NCBI GenBank assembly: GCA_016297495.1
Contig: JAEDGN010000061.1
Span: 1-12,036, forward strand
Reading direction: 5' to 3'
Source of the DNA: Coprococcus sp.
GTDB lineage: Bacteria; Bacillota; Clostridia; Lachnospirales; Lachnospiraceae
DNA length: 12,036 nucleotides
The position numbers were made by a program, and so were the translations under genes. Below are positions 5,441 through 12,036 of this stretch, in pieces (the stretch's first letter is position 1; each line of letters opens with the position of its first letter). Under the pieces are notes generated by a model. It was given only the letters and a program-made list of their open reading frames with translations. It was not told where the DNA came from and ran no database searches.

Positions 5441-7846
5441 TCATGATTGTTCTGTCCAGAAATCCTCCACCTGATCCGCAATCATCGTCAAACTTGTCCT
5501 GCTGCAGTCCTGCCACTCCCGCGGAAAGATTTTTCGGTATTGCTGATAATTGAACCTTTCATCAAGAAGTGCAATAACACCTCTGTCCTTTTCAGTTCTG
5601 ATAACCCTGCCTCCGGCCTGCAGCACTTTATTCATTCCCGGATACAGATAAGCATATTCAAACCCCTGTCCGCATTTATCATTAAAATACCTGCTTAACA
5701 GTTCCCTTTCGTAACCCACCTGAGGAAGCCCCGTTCCAACAATAATTGCCCCGATAAGCCGATCTTCCTTCAGATCGATACCTTCCGAAAAAATACCGCC
5801 CATCACACAGAAGCCTATCACAGACTTCTGGGGATCCGACTGAAACTCTCTGAGAAATGCCTGACGGGCATCTTCCCCCATTTCCGATTCCTGCATCACA
5901 ATATGCAGGCCATGACCCGCTTTAACAAGCTCCATTTCCGTAAAAACATCAAATACATCTTTCATCAGCTGATAAGAAGGGAAAAACACCAGATAGTTCC
6001 CATGTTTGCCCCTGATAATATCCCTGATATAGGCTGCCATTTTCTCATATTCCTTCGGTCCTCTCCGGCTGTAGCGGCTGCTCACATCCCCTGCCGCCAC
6101 CAGCAGACGGTTGTTCTGATCAAAAGGAGAATCCACGTACAGATCATAGTCCTTCTCCGCCGTATCACTGAGCATTTCCTTATAATATTGTACGGGCAGC
6201 AATGTGGCGGAGAAAAAAACAGTTCCGCACCCCTGAGACAGCCGCTCTCCCAGATCCTTCGACGGGTCCACACAGAAAATCTTTATATTAAAAGATCCCT
6301 CCGCCCTCAGCGCATAGATCAGATATCTGTCGTCAGACCGGTCAAATGTATTGACGAATCTCCGTACATCGAAATACATGTCCATCAGCATATCTCTCAT
6401 ATCCGGATGCATTTCTGATTTCAGTTCTTCCTCCAGTACCTCTGTCAGCTTTGTCAGACAGACGACCAGACTGCCAATATTATTCAGCAGTTCACAGGCA
6501 GCCTCCGATTCATCCCGAATGGTCCTCATAGAACGTATGCATCGCTCCAGATGTCCTGTCAGCTTCCTGTCCGCTCCCCGGATTTTCACCATTATTTTTT
6601 CAAAGCTCTCCAGCATCAGAACAGCACTGTACATCTCCCGTGCCCGATCCACCAGATTATGAGCTTCATCGACCAGGAAAAGATAATCGCCGCTCCTGTC
6701 ACTGAAAAAACGTTTCAGGGCAACATCCGGATCAAAGACATAATTATAATCACATATAACGGCATCAGCCAGCAAAGCCGCATCCAGCTGAAATTCAAAG
6801 GGACAGACATTATGTTTCGCGGCATATTCTGTCAGGCATTCCCTCGTCAGCCGGTCTTCATGGGTAATCAGATCAAATAACGCCTCATTCACCCTGTCAT
6901 AATGTCCTTTTGCCCTCGGACATAATTCCGGGCTGCATGCCGCCTCATCAAAAATGCAGATTTTATCCTTGGCTGTCAGCGTAATGACTTTCATGTCAAG
7001 GCCCCTGTCCTGAAGCAGGGAAAATGTATCTTCCGCCACAGTCCTGGCAATGGTCTTTGCTGTCAGATAGAATATCCGTTCCGCCAGTCCATTGCCCATG
7101 GCCTTTACCGACGGATAAATGGCAGCGATAGTCTTCCCGGTGCCTGTGGGTGCTTCCACAAAAAGACGCCGGTGACGGACGATGGTCTGATAAATACCTG
7201 ATATGAGCTTGCGCTGGCTGTCTCTGTATTCAAAAGGAAACCTGCATTCTCCGATGCTTGTTGTTCTTTTCTCGTCCCAGGCCAGCTTCCATCTGGCCCA
7301 CACAGCAAATTTATCAATCAGCTCCGTATACCAGACCTCCAGCTCCTCCCTGTCTTTCTTCTCCATAAAACGCTTGATCTTTCCTGATTCCAGATTCACA
7401 TAGGTCATCTGTATCTGAATATCCGGAAGATCCTCCTGTACCGCATAAAAATAGGCATAACACATGGCCTGTGCCAGATGAACAGACACAGGCTCCGTGA
7501 TATGCCTCAGATCTCTGTAGGTTCCTTTAATTTCATCAATGGTCACCACTTCCCTCATGGACAGCACACCCATTTCATCAGCAGCCATCTCTGACTCAGT
7601 AATAACACCATCCGTGCGTCCTTCTACAGTGATGGTCAGAACCTCATCGATAACAGTTGTATGTTTCAGCGTGACCTCCGCTTTATAAGACGGCCCCGCC
7701 TCCTTCTGAAGCTTCCGGTGCATCCGGCCCCCCTGCTGCATGGCATCCATTTCAGCAAAAGTGCCTGAAACTGTATCAATATCACCCGTCCGGAGAATAA
7801 ACTCCACCAGACGGCGCACTGAAACTGAAACTGTTTTCTGTGCCAT
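5441..7846 (-). CDS. Nuclease-helicase fusion: PD-(D/E)XK (RecB/Cas4-like) domain plus XPD/DinG-type Fe-S DNA helicase
   Basis: The product is 801 residues. The N-terminal ~190 residues carry the RecB-family nuclease signature in order: H43 (GGRMH), D79 (GRTDG), E105-x-K107 (DEIKG) and Q126-x3-Y130. The remainder is a superfamily 2 helicase of the XPD/Rad3/DinG class: Walker A APTGTGKT (232-239), DEAH box (393-396), SATL (546-549), a GIFSEGID motif V (684-691) and QAGGRVIR motif VI (743-750). Between Walker A and DEAH, four cysteines (C297, C304, C309, C348) match the [4Fe-4S] cluster of XPD helicases. It likely acts as an ATP-dependent 5'-3' DNA helicase in repair, with an active nuclease suggested by the intact motif. 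The ATG at 7846 has AAGGAG (7853-7858) 6 nt upstream. An in-frame ATG at 7873 has no ribosome binding site and would put the start in the upstream inverted repeat. Confidence 0.88.
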   Translation of the reverse strand: MAQKTVSVSVRRLVEFILRTGDIDTVSGTFAEMDAMQQGGRMHRKLQKEAGPSYKAEVTLKHTTVIDEVLTITVEGRTDGVITESEMAADEMGVLSMREVVTIDEIKGTYRDLRHITEPVSVHLAQAMCYAYFYAVQEDLPDIQIQMTYVNLESGKIKRFMEKKDREELEVWYTELIDKFAVWARWKLAWDEKRTTSIGECRFPFEYRDSQRKLISGIYQTIVRHRRLFVEAPTGTGKTIAAIYPSVKAMGNGLAERIFYLTAKTIARTVAEDTFSLLQDRGLDMKVITLTAKDKICIFDEAACSPELCPRAKGHYDRVNEALFDLITHEDRLTRECLTEYAAKHNVCPFEFQLDAALLADAVICDYNYVFDPDVALKRFFSDRSGDYLFLVDEAHNLVDRAREMYSAVLMLESFEKIMVKIRGADRKLTGHLERCIRSMRTIRDESEAACELLNNIGSLVVCLTKLTEVLEEELKSEMHPDMRDMLMDMYFDVRRFVNTFDRSDDRYLIYALRAEGSFNIKIFCVDPSKDLGERLSQGCGTVFFSATLLPVQYYKEMLSDTAEKDYDLYVDSPFDQNNRLLVAAGDVSSRYSRRGPKEYEKMAAYIRDIIRGKHGNYLVFFPSYQLMKDVFDVFTEMELVKAGHGLHIVMQESEMGEDARQAFLREFQSDPQKSVIGFCVMGGIFSEGIDLKEDRLIGAIIVGTGLPQVGYERELLSRYFNDKCGQGFEYAYLYPGMNKVLQAGGRVIRTEKDRGVIALLDERFNYQQYRKIFPREWQDCSRTSLTMIADQVEDFWTEQS

Positions 7847-7862
7847 GCTGTACTCCTTCCGC

Positions 7863-8059
7863 TGTTCAGCCATCTGATCTTTGACGCCTGAATCCGCCAG
7901 TTTCTATCTTCAAACACACTCCCGTTCGGCGAAAAACGCAGCGGATACTACGACTTTTTGTTCATTGCATTCCAAAAAGTCAAGTACCGGCGTTTTTCGA
8001 ACGGTTTGAAGATGGAAATCTGCCGTATCCAGCCGACCTCACAACTGCAGGGCTGAACA
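7863..8059. repeat. Long imperfect inverted repeat filling the hisC-helicase gap
   Basis: Nested complementary arms pair across a 12-nt centre (7961-7972): 7952-7960 with 7973-7981 (9/9), 7931-7939 with 7990-7998 (9/9), 7922-7928 with 7998-8004 (7/7, sharing one base), 7906-7915 with 8004-8013 (10/10), about 7895-7904 with 8015-8025 (one bulge, one mismatch) and 7863-7871 with 8051-8059 (9/9). Unpaired bulges interrupt the arms, as in a decayed palindrome. It encodes no convincing protein. A non-coding dispersed repeat, MITE-like element or structured RNA all fit. It may also separate hisC from the helicase transcript. Confidence 0.65.
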
Positions 8060-8078
8060 TTCTATTCATAATTCATAA

Positions 8079-9134
8079 CTATCTCATGTACTCTCGTAAA
8101 AAGTTAAATAGAGCTGTCATCTGTTCATCGGTTCCGATGGTGACTCTCAGGTAGTTGTCGATGCGTGGCTGATTGAAGTATCGGACATAGATGTCCTGTG
8201 CCCGCAGTGCCGCGAAGAGTTCCTGTGCCGGATATTCCGGGTGTGTGACGAAGATGAAGTTGGCACCCGGTTCCGGATAGGTAAATCCCAGAGATGAGAA
8301 TTCCGCTTTTGCCCGCTCTCTTGTGTTGATAATCTTATTCACACACTCTTTAAAATATACTTCATCCTTTACAGCCTCCGCCCCCAGAACAAGAGCAGTC
8401 TGATTCATGGTATAGGAGTTGAAGGAATATTTCACATCATTCATAGCCCTGATCAGATCCGGATGACCTATGGCAAAACCGATTCTCATGCCTGCCATAG
8501 ACCTGGATTTTGAAAAAGTCTGTACCACCAGAAGATTTTCATATCGTTCCAGAAGCTTCAGCGCGCTCTCACCGGCAAAGTCAATATAAGCTTCATCGAC
8601 GATGACGATGACGTCCTGATTGTGTTCCAGTATATCTTCTATGACTGATAATTCCTCATAACGGGAGGTCGGCGCATTGGGATTCGGGAAAATGACACCG
8701 CCATTGGCCGGATAGTAATCCTCCGGGCGAATGGCAAAATCCTCTGTCAATGCCTTCTTCTCATAAGGAACTCTGAACAGATCTGCCCATACCGGATAAA
8801 AAGAATAGGTGATATCCGGGAAGAAAATCGGTTTATCGGAATTAAAAAATGTCATGAAGGCCACAGCCAGCACATCATCGGAACCCACACCTACAAATAC
8901 CTGATCCTTCCCCACGCCATAGTAATCTGCCAGTGTATTGACCAGCAGTCCTGCTGTCGGATCCGGATAAAGACGCAATCTGTCTTCATCAAAGCTGTCC
9001 AGCGCCTGACGGACTCCCGGTGCAGGCGGATATGGATTTTCATTTGTATTTAACTTGATCATATTCTGCCTGTTCGGCTGCTCCCCCGGTGTATAGGGAA
9101 CAACAGAACGTATTTTATCCTGCCACGCTTTCAT
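8079..9134 (-). CDS. hisC: Histidinol-phosphate aminotransferase
   Basis: This is a PLP-dependent class I/II aminotransferase of 351 residues, the usual HisC length. It converts imidazole acetol phosphate and glutamate to histidinol phosphate in histidine biosynthesis in the cytoplasm. Diagnostic parts are LNTNENPYPP near the N-terminus, PNPNAPTS (N153 region), VDEAYIDF (D180, Y183), the PLP lysine K209 in TFSKSRSMAG, R217 and the substrate-carboxylate arginine R330 in YLRVTIGT. I chose ATG 9134, which lies 5 nt after the preceding stop, with AAAGG 9 nt upstream. In-frame ATGs at 9143 (overlapping that stop as ATGA) and 9161 are less well placed. No other histidine gene is in the window. HisC enzymes can also transaminate aromatic amino acid precursors, so a broader role is possible. 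The gene is co-transcribed with the upstream aminotransferase. Confidence 0.9.
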   Translation of the reverse strand: MKAWQDKIRSVVPYTPGEQPNRQNMIKLNTNENPYPPAPGVRQALDSFDEDRLRLYPDPTAGLLVNTLADYYGVGKDQVFVGVGSDDVLAVAFMTFFNSDKPIFFPDITYSFYPVWADLFRVPYEKKALTEDFAIRPEDYYPANGGVIFPNPNAPTSRYEELSVIEDILEHNQDVIVIVDEAYIDFAGESALKLLERYENLLVVQTFSKSRSMAGMRIGFAIGHPDLIRAMNDVKYSFNSYTMNQTALVLGAEAVKDEVYFKECVNKIINTRERAKAEFSSLGFTYPEPGANFIFVTHPEYPAQELFAALRAQDIYVRYFNQPRIDNYLRVTIGTDEQMTALFNFLREYMR

Positions 9135-9139
9135 TGATC

Positions 9140-10336
9140 TCATCCTTTCAGAGCTCGGCATGTTTCAGCCAGTCTTTCAAAAGCCGGGAAGGAACGTTGG
9201 ATCATCTCAGGGGATACACAATAAGCCAGACGCACATAGCCCGGACAGCCAAAGCTTGATGCATCCACCATAAGAATATGCTGTTTCTTGCCCTCATTGA
9301 CAAAAGCTTCATAATCATCAATCGGTGACTTAACAAACAGATAAAAGGCCCCCTGCGGTCTCAGACATTCAAATCCAAGGGAAGTCAGCTTCTCATAAAG
9401 CATTTTTCTGTTCTGATCATAGATTTTGATCTGAGGGCGCTCGTTTAGACACTCCTTAATAACCAGCTGCATCAATGACGGCGCATTCACACTGCCGACA
9501 CGGTTGGTCACCACAAGCCCCGCCTTCACTTCCTCATAATAATCCATCTTCGGTGAAATGGCGATATAACCGATACGTTCGCCCGGAAGAGACAGGGACT
9601 TGCTGAATGAATAAACGATCAGGCAGTTCCTGATATGATCCGGCATAAACGGAAGCACATTGTCATCGTAGACCAGCTCTCTGTATGGCTCATCGGAAAT
9701 TACATACAGCGGATGTCCGATTCTTGCCTCTGCTTTCTCCAGAGCAGCCTGCAGCTTGTCCAGTGTCTCACCGGAATAAATGACACCTGTCGGATTGTTC
9801 GGGTTATTGACAATGATCAGCTTTGTCTTCTCTGTAATCACTTCATCCAGTGCATCAATATTGATCTGGAAGGTCTTCGTATCTGCCGGTACAGCCTTCA
9901 ATATACCGCCCGCCGTAATAACGTAATTCCTGTATTCACCAAAAAACGGAGCAAAAGCAATGACCTCATCACCGTAATCAAGAAAGATATCCAGAATATC
10001 ATTGATACCAGAAGCAGCACCCACCGTCATGATGATATCATCCAGCTTATATTCAGAGCCAAATCGTTCATTCAGATTGTCTGCCACTGCCTGACGGACT
10101 TCCTCATAACCTGAATTGCTCATATATCCATGTACATACAGAGGGTCCTCATTTTCAAGAATCTTTATAATAGACGCTTTGACTGCATCCGGCGCCGGAA
10201 CGCTTGGGTTGCCCAGACTGTAATCATAAACATTTTCCGCACCAACTTCTTTTGCCAGCTCCTTGCCCTCTTCAAATAATTTACGAATAACAGAACTTCC
10301 TGCCACTAAGGGCTCCATTCTCTTAGCTATAACCAT
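9140..10336 (-). CDS. PLP-dependent class I/II aminotransferase (aspartate aminotransferase family)
   Basis: This 398-residue cytoplasmic enzyme exchanges amino groups between an amino acid and a 2-oxo acid. Visible fold-type I landmarks are YDYSLGNPS near residue 40, NNPNNPTG (177-184), SDEPYR (D215 and Y218, contacting the cofactor), the PLP lysine K246 in SFSKSLSLPGERIGY, R254 and the C-terminal substrate arginine R369 (YVRLAYC). These fit the aspartate/aromatic aminotransferase subfamily. The exact substrate cannot be read from sequence. The ATG at 10336 has GGAGGAA (10343-10349) 6 nt upstream. A longer frame opening at 10387 would begin inside the leader hairpin and has no ribosome binding site. 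It is first in a two-gene operon with hisC, 5 nt apart. Confidence 0.88.
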   Translation of the reverse strand: MVIAKRMEPLVAGSSVIRKLFEEGKELAKEVGAENVYDYSLGNPSVPAPDAVKASIIKILENEDPLYVHGYMSNSGYEEVRQAVADNLNERFGSEYKLDDIIMTVGAASGINDILDIFLDYGDEVIAFAPFFGEYRNYVITAGGILKAVPADTKTFQINIDALDEVITEKTKLIIVNNPNNPTGVIYSGETLDKLQAALEKAEARIGHPLYVISDEPYRELVYDDNVLPFMPDHIRNCLIVYSFSKSLSLPGERIGYIAISPKMDYYEEVKAGLVVTNRVGSVNAPSLMQLVIKECLNERPQIKIYDQNRKMLYEKLTSLGFECLRPQGAFYLFVKSPIDDYEAFVNEGKKQHILMVDASSFGCPGYVRLAYCVSPEMIQRSFPAFERLAETCRALKG

Positions 10337-10361
10337 CGTGTATTCCTCCATCAGCCTAACT

Positions 10362-10390
10362 GCTGTGCACACTTTACTCTTCTGCACAGC
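10362..10390 (-). promoter_or_regulatory. Leader hairpin upstream of the aminotransferase operon
   Basis: A perfect 8-bp inverted repeat, GCTGTGCA (10362-10369) and TGCACAGC (10383-10390), encloses a 13-nt loop. It lies between the predicted transcription start and the ribosome binding site. No U-run follows, so it is not an intrinsic terminator. It could stabilise the message, bind a protein as RNA, or be a DNA operator. Confidence 0.45.
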
Positions 10391-10408
10391 TAAATTAAAT
10401 CATCTTTT

Positions 10409-10437
10409 ATCATATCAAATTATGAAGATAAGTACAA
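10409..10437 (-). promoter_or_regulatory. Sigma-A-type promoter of the aminotransferase operon
   Basis: On the minus strand, -35 TTGTAC (10432-10437) and -10 TATGAT (10409-10414) are 17 bp apart, with TGA giving an extended -10. The predicted start is near 10402, leaving a leader of about 65 nt that contains the 8-bp hairpin. The promoter sits just beyond the hairpin that ends the aldehyde dehydrogenase unit. Confidence 0.65.
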
Positions 10438-10461
10438 GTACCGAATGCGCACATTGAATAA

Positions 10462-10501
10462 GCCGGACGGCAGCTGAGTAAATACGCATCTGCCGTCCGG
10501 C
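10462..10501 (-). terminator. Terminator hairpin after the aldehyde dehydrogenase gene
   Basis: A perfect 12-bp G+C-rich stem (10462-10473 with 10490-10501) with a 16-nt loop starts 8 nt after the TAA of the dehydrogenase. On the minus strand it is followed by TTATTC, a weak U-tract. Position and stem strength support termination before the next promoter. Confidence 0.75.
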
Positions 10502-10509
10502 CTGATATA

Positions 10510-11889
10510 TTATTTCATGAATATACGTACCAGCTGGTCGTACAGATGATTGTACGGCTGATAACGCATTGGAAGATCGATCCATGTTTTCTTGTCTACG
10601 ATGCTCTTATAATGGGTAAATGTATCAAATCCTGTTTTGCCATGGTAGGCGCCCATTCCGCTTTCACCGAAACCGCCGAATCCCATCTCACTGGTTGCCA
10701 GATGGATGATGGTATCATTGATGCAGCCGCCTCCATAACCACATTGTGATGTCACCTTATCGGCATTCTTCCTGCTGGATGTAAACAGATACAATGCCAG
10801 CGGATGGGCCATGCTGTTGATCCTGCTAATAGCTTCATCCAGAGAAGCATACGTCAGCACCGGCAAAACCGGACCGAATATCTCCTCCTGCATCACCGCA
10901 TCTTCAAATGTCACATTGTCCATGACTGTCGGTTCTATACGGAGGGCAGTCATATCCAGTCCACCGCCGGATACGACCTTAGCCGAATCAATCAGACCTG
11001 CGATTCTCCTGAAATGCTTCTCATTGATGATTTTTCCATAATTCGGATTCTTCAGCGGTTCCATGCCAAACTGCCTGTGGATCTGACGTTTTATCTCCGC
11101 AATAAGCCGGTCCTTCACCGCCGGATCACAATAAATATAATCCGGGGCCACACAGGTCTGTCCACAATTCAGATATTTTCCGAAAACGATCCGCTTCGCC
11201 GCCAGACGGATATTGGCCGTTTTGTCCACTATACACGGACTCTTGCCGCCCAGTTCCAGTGTTACGGGTGTCAGATGCTCTGCCGCATGGCGCATAACAT
11301 CCTTGCCAACGGCCTGACTTCCCGTAAAGAAAATATAATCAAAATGCTCCTGGAGCAGACAAGTATTCTCTGCACGTCCTCCTGTGACAACAGCCACATA
11401 ATGATCTGGAAAACATTCCTCAAGTATCGTTTTCATGACTTCACTGGTATACGGAGAATAGGCACTCGGCTTCACTACCGCAGTATTGCCTGCAGCCAGA
11501 GCATCCACCAGCGGTTCAATAGTCAGCAAAAAAGGATAATTCCACGGGCTCATGATCAGCACCACACCAAAAGGCGAAGGTTTTTTAAAGCTTCTGGAAT
11601 GAAACTGGGCCAGTGGTGTCCATACCGTCTTCTCTCTTGAAAACTGACGGATATGCTTCAGCATATAGCTGATCTCGCTGAGTACCATCCCCGTCTCACA
11701 CATATAGGACTCTGAAGCACTTTTCCCCAGATCTTTTTTTAAAGCCTCATTGATCTCCTCCTCATGTCTCAATATGCATCTCTTTAATTGCAGTAATGCT
11801 TCCCTTCTGAATGCCACATCCAGAGTAGCACCCGTGTAGAAATAAGAACGCTGCCTTTCAACGACCTCTCTGATTTCTGCTTTTTCCAT
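10510..11889 (-). CDS. Aldehyde dehydrogenase, class 3 (ALDH3) type
   Basis: This is a cytoplasmic NAD(P)+-dependent enzyme oxidising an aldehyde to a carboxylic acid. In 459-residue numbering the catalytic set is complete: N117 (SPWNYPF), K140 (VVKPS), the Rossmann loop FTGSQAVGK (188-196), general base E212 (LELGGKSP), nucleophile C246 (NCGQTCVAPDY) and E336 in EEIFGP. The length of about 460, and a C-terminus with DLPMRYQPY, fit the ALDH3/fatty aldehyde group rather than the ~490-residue ALDH1/2 group. There is no fused alcohol dehydrogenase and no acylating-ALDH signature. The start is uncertain. AAAGGG (11898-11903) lies 5 and 8 nt before the tandem ATGs at 11892 and 11889, and homologues usually begin near here. 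ATGs at 11907 and 11919 are poorly supported. The upstream gene ends at 11935, so the two may be co-transcribed. The physiological aldehyde is unknown. Confidence 0.87.
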   Translation of the reverse strand: MEKAEIREVVERQRSYFYTGATLDVAFRREALLQLKRCILRHEEEINEALKKDLGKSASESYMCETGMVLSEISYMLKHIRQFSREKTVWTPLAQFHSRSFKKPSPFGVVLIMSPWNYPFLLTIEPLVDALAAGNTAVVKPSAYSPYTSEVMKTILEECFPDHYVAVVTGGRAENTCLLQEHFDYIFFTGSQAVGKDVMRHAAEHLTPVTLELGGKSPCIVDKTANIRLAAKRIVFGKYLNCGQTCVAPDYIYCDPAVKDRLIAEIKRQIHRQFGMEPLKNPNYGKIINEKHFRRIAGLIDSAKVVSGGGLDMTALRIEPTVMDNVTFEDAVMQEEIFGPVLPVLTYASLDEAISRINSMAHPLALYLFTSSRKNADKVTSQCGYGGGCINDTIIHLATSEMGFGGFGESGMGAYHGKTGFDTFTHYKSIVDKKTWIDLPMRYQPYNHLYDQLVRIFMK

Positions 11890-11934
11890 CATTTCATCCC
11901 TTTCCATAAAGTGAATCATCCGCTCACTGTGCTT

Positions 11935-12036
11935 CTAGACAAGCAGCATATAGTAAAAGATTTCCAGTTCGTCCGCATTCATAAGCACCGGTACAGGATA
12001 CAATGGATTGGCCTCCCTGTCCGCATATCTGGCCAG
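11935..12036 (-). CDS. C-terminal fragment of an unidentified protein (runs off the window)
   Basis: An open frame enters at the right edge and ends with TAG at 11935-11937, giving the last 33 residues. The segment is mixed and slightly acidic, with PLYPVPVLM followed by NADELEIFYYMLL, and ends in a probable amphipathic helix. I do not recognise the family. The evidence for coding is the open frame, the same strand and close spacing to the downstream dehydrogenase gene (45 nt to its start), and protein-like composition. The fragment is too short for a functional call. Confidence 0.5.
   Translation of the reverse strand: MARYADREANPLYPVPVLMNADELEIFYYMLLV

Noticed and set aside
7265..7846. Cas4 / CRISPR adaptation gene
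   Set aside because: The nuclease signature is part of a fused helicase polypeptide, and there are no spacer-repeat arrays or other cas genes in the window.
7847..7873. Longer helicase start at ATG 7873
   Set aside because: There is no ribosome binding site upstream, and it would start inside the inverted repeat. ATG 7846 has AAGGAG at 6 nt.
9135..9161. Longer HisC start at 9161 or 9143
   Set aside because: ATG 9161 lies inside the upstream gene without a ribosome binding site, and 9143 is directly adjacent to AAAGG with no spacing. 9134 fits both the spacing and the usual HisC N-terminus.
10804..11640. Plus-strand open frame opposite the aldehyde dehydrogenase
   Set aside because: It is a shadow of a gene with a complete ALDH catalytic set. 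Its product is unrecognisable and has no supported start.
1..12036. tRNA, rRNA, CRISPR arrays, insertion sequences
   Set aside because: I saw no cloverleaf, rRNA-like stretch, regularly spaced repeats or transposase on either strand.

Overview
The window reads as a chromosomal segment of an anaerobic, fermentative Clostridia bacterium, most likely a Lachnospiraceae-type gut Firmicute. I infer this from the moderate G+C content, the strong AGGAGG-type ribosome binding sites, the oxygen-sensitive [FeFe]-hydrogenases and the gene types. No rRNA or other phylogenetic marker is present, so the family-level call is inference. Every gene I can support is on the minus strand, so in transcription order the window runs from high to low coordinates.

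Layout in transcription order: (i) the last 33 codons of an unidentified gene (11935-12036). (ii) A class-3-type aldehyde dehydrogenase (10510-11889) followed by a strong 12-bp hairpin. (iii) A promoter with an extended -10 and a leader hairpin driving a two-gene aminotransferase operon: an aspartate-aminotransferase-family enzyme (9140-10336), then HisC (8079-9134), 5 nt apart. (iv) A 232-nt intergenic stretch almost filled by a ~197-nt imperfect inverted repeat. (v) A nuclease-helicase fusion, with a RecB/Cas4-like PD-(D/E)XK domain joined to an XPD/DinG-type Fe-S helicase (5441-7846). (vi) A promoter overlapped by a perfect tandem 11-bp repeat, driving a compact four-gene hydrogenase operon. 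(vii) A hairpin, then the 5' part of a polytopic membrane protein that runs off the left edge (1-477).

The hydrogenase operon is the centre of interest. It encodes, in order, a small thioredoxin-like [2Fe-2S] protein (5012-5251), a PAS-containing [FeFe]-hydrogenase-like sensor (3279-5009), a PP2C/SpoIIE-type phosphatase with an unassigned C-terminal region (2107-3282), and a second [FeFe]-hydrogenase of the group B type that keeps the catalytic motifs (632-2095). Genes are 2 nt apart, overlapping by ATGA, or 11 nt apart, so co-expression is likely. The simplest model is that the sensor reads H2 or redox state through a modified H-cluster and passes it through its PAS and C-terminal helix to the phosphatase. 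The phosphatase would then act on a phosphoprotein not encoded here, while the group B enzyme makes or consumes H2. Sensory group C hydrogenases next to PP2C phosphatases are an established genomic pattern. The signalling output and the altered second-shell residues of this sensor are the less explored part.
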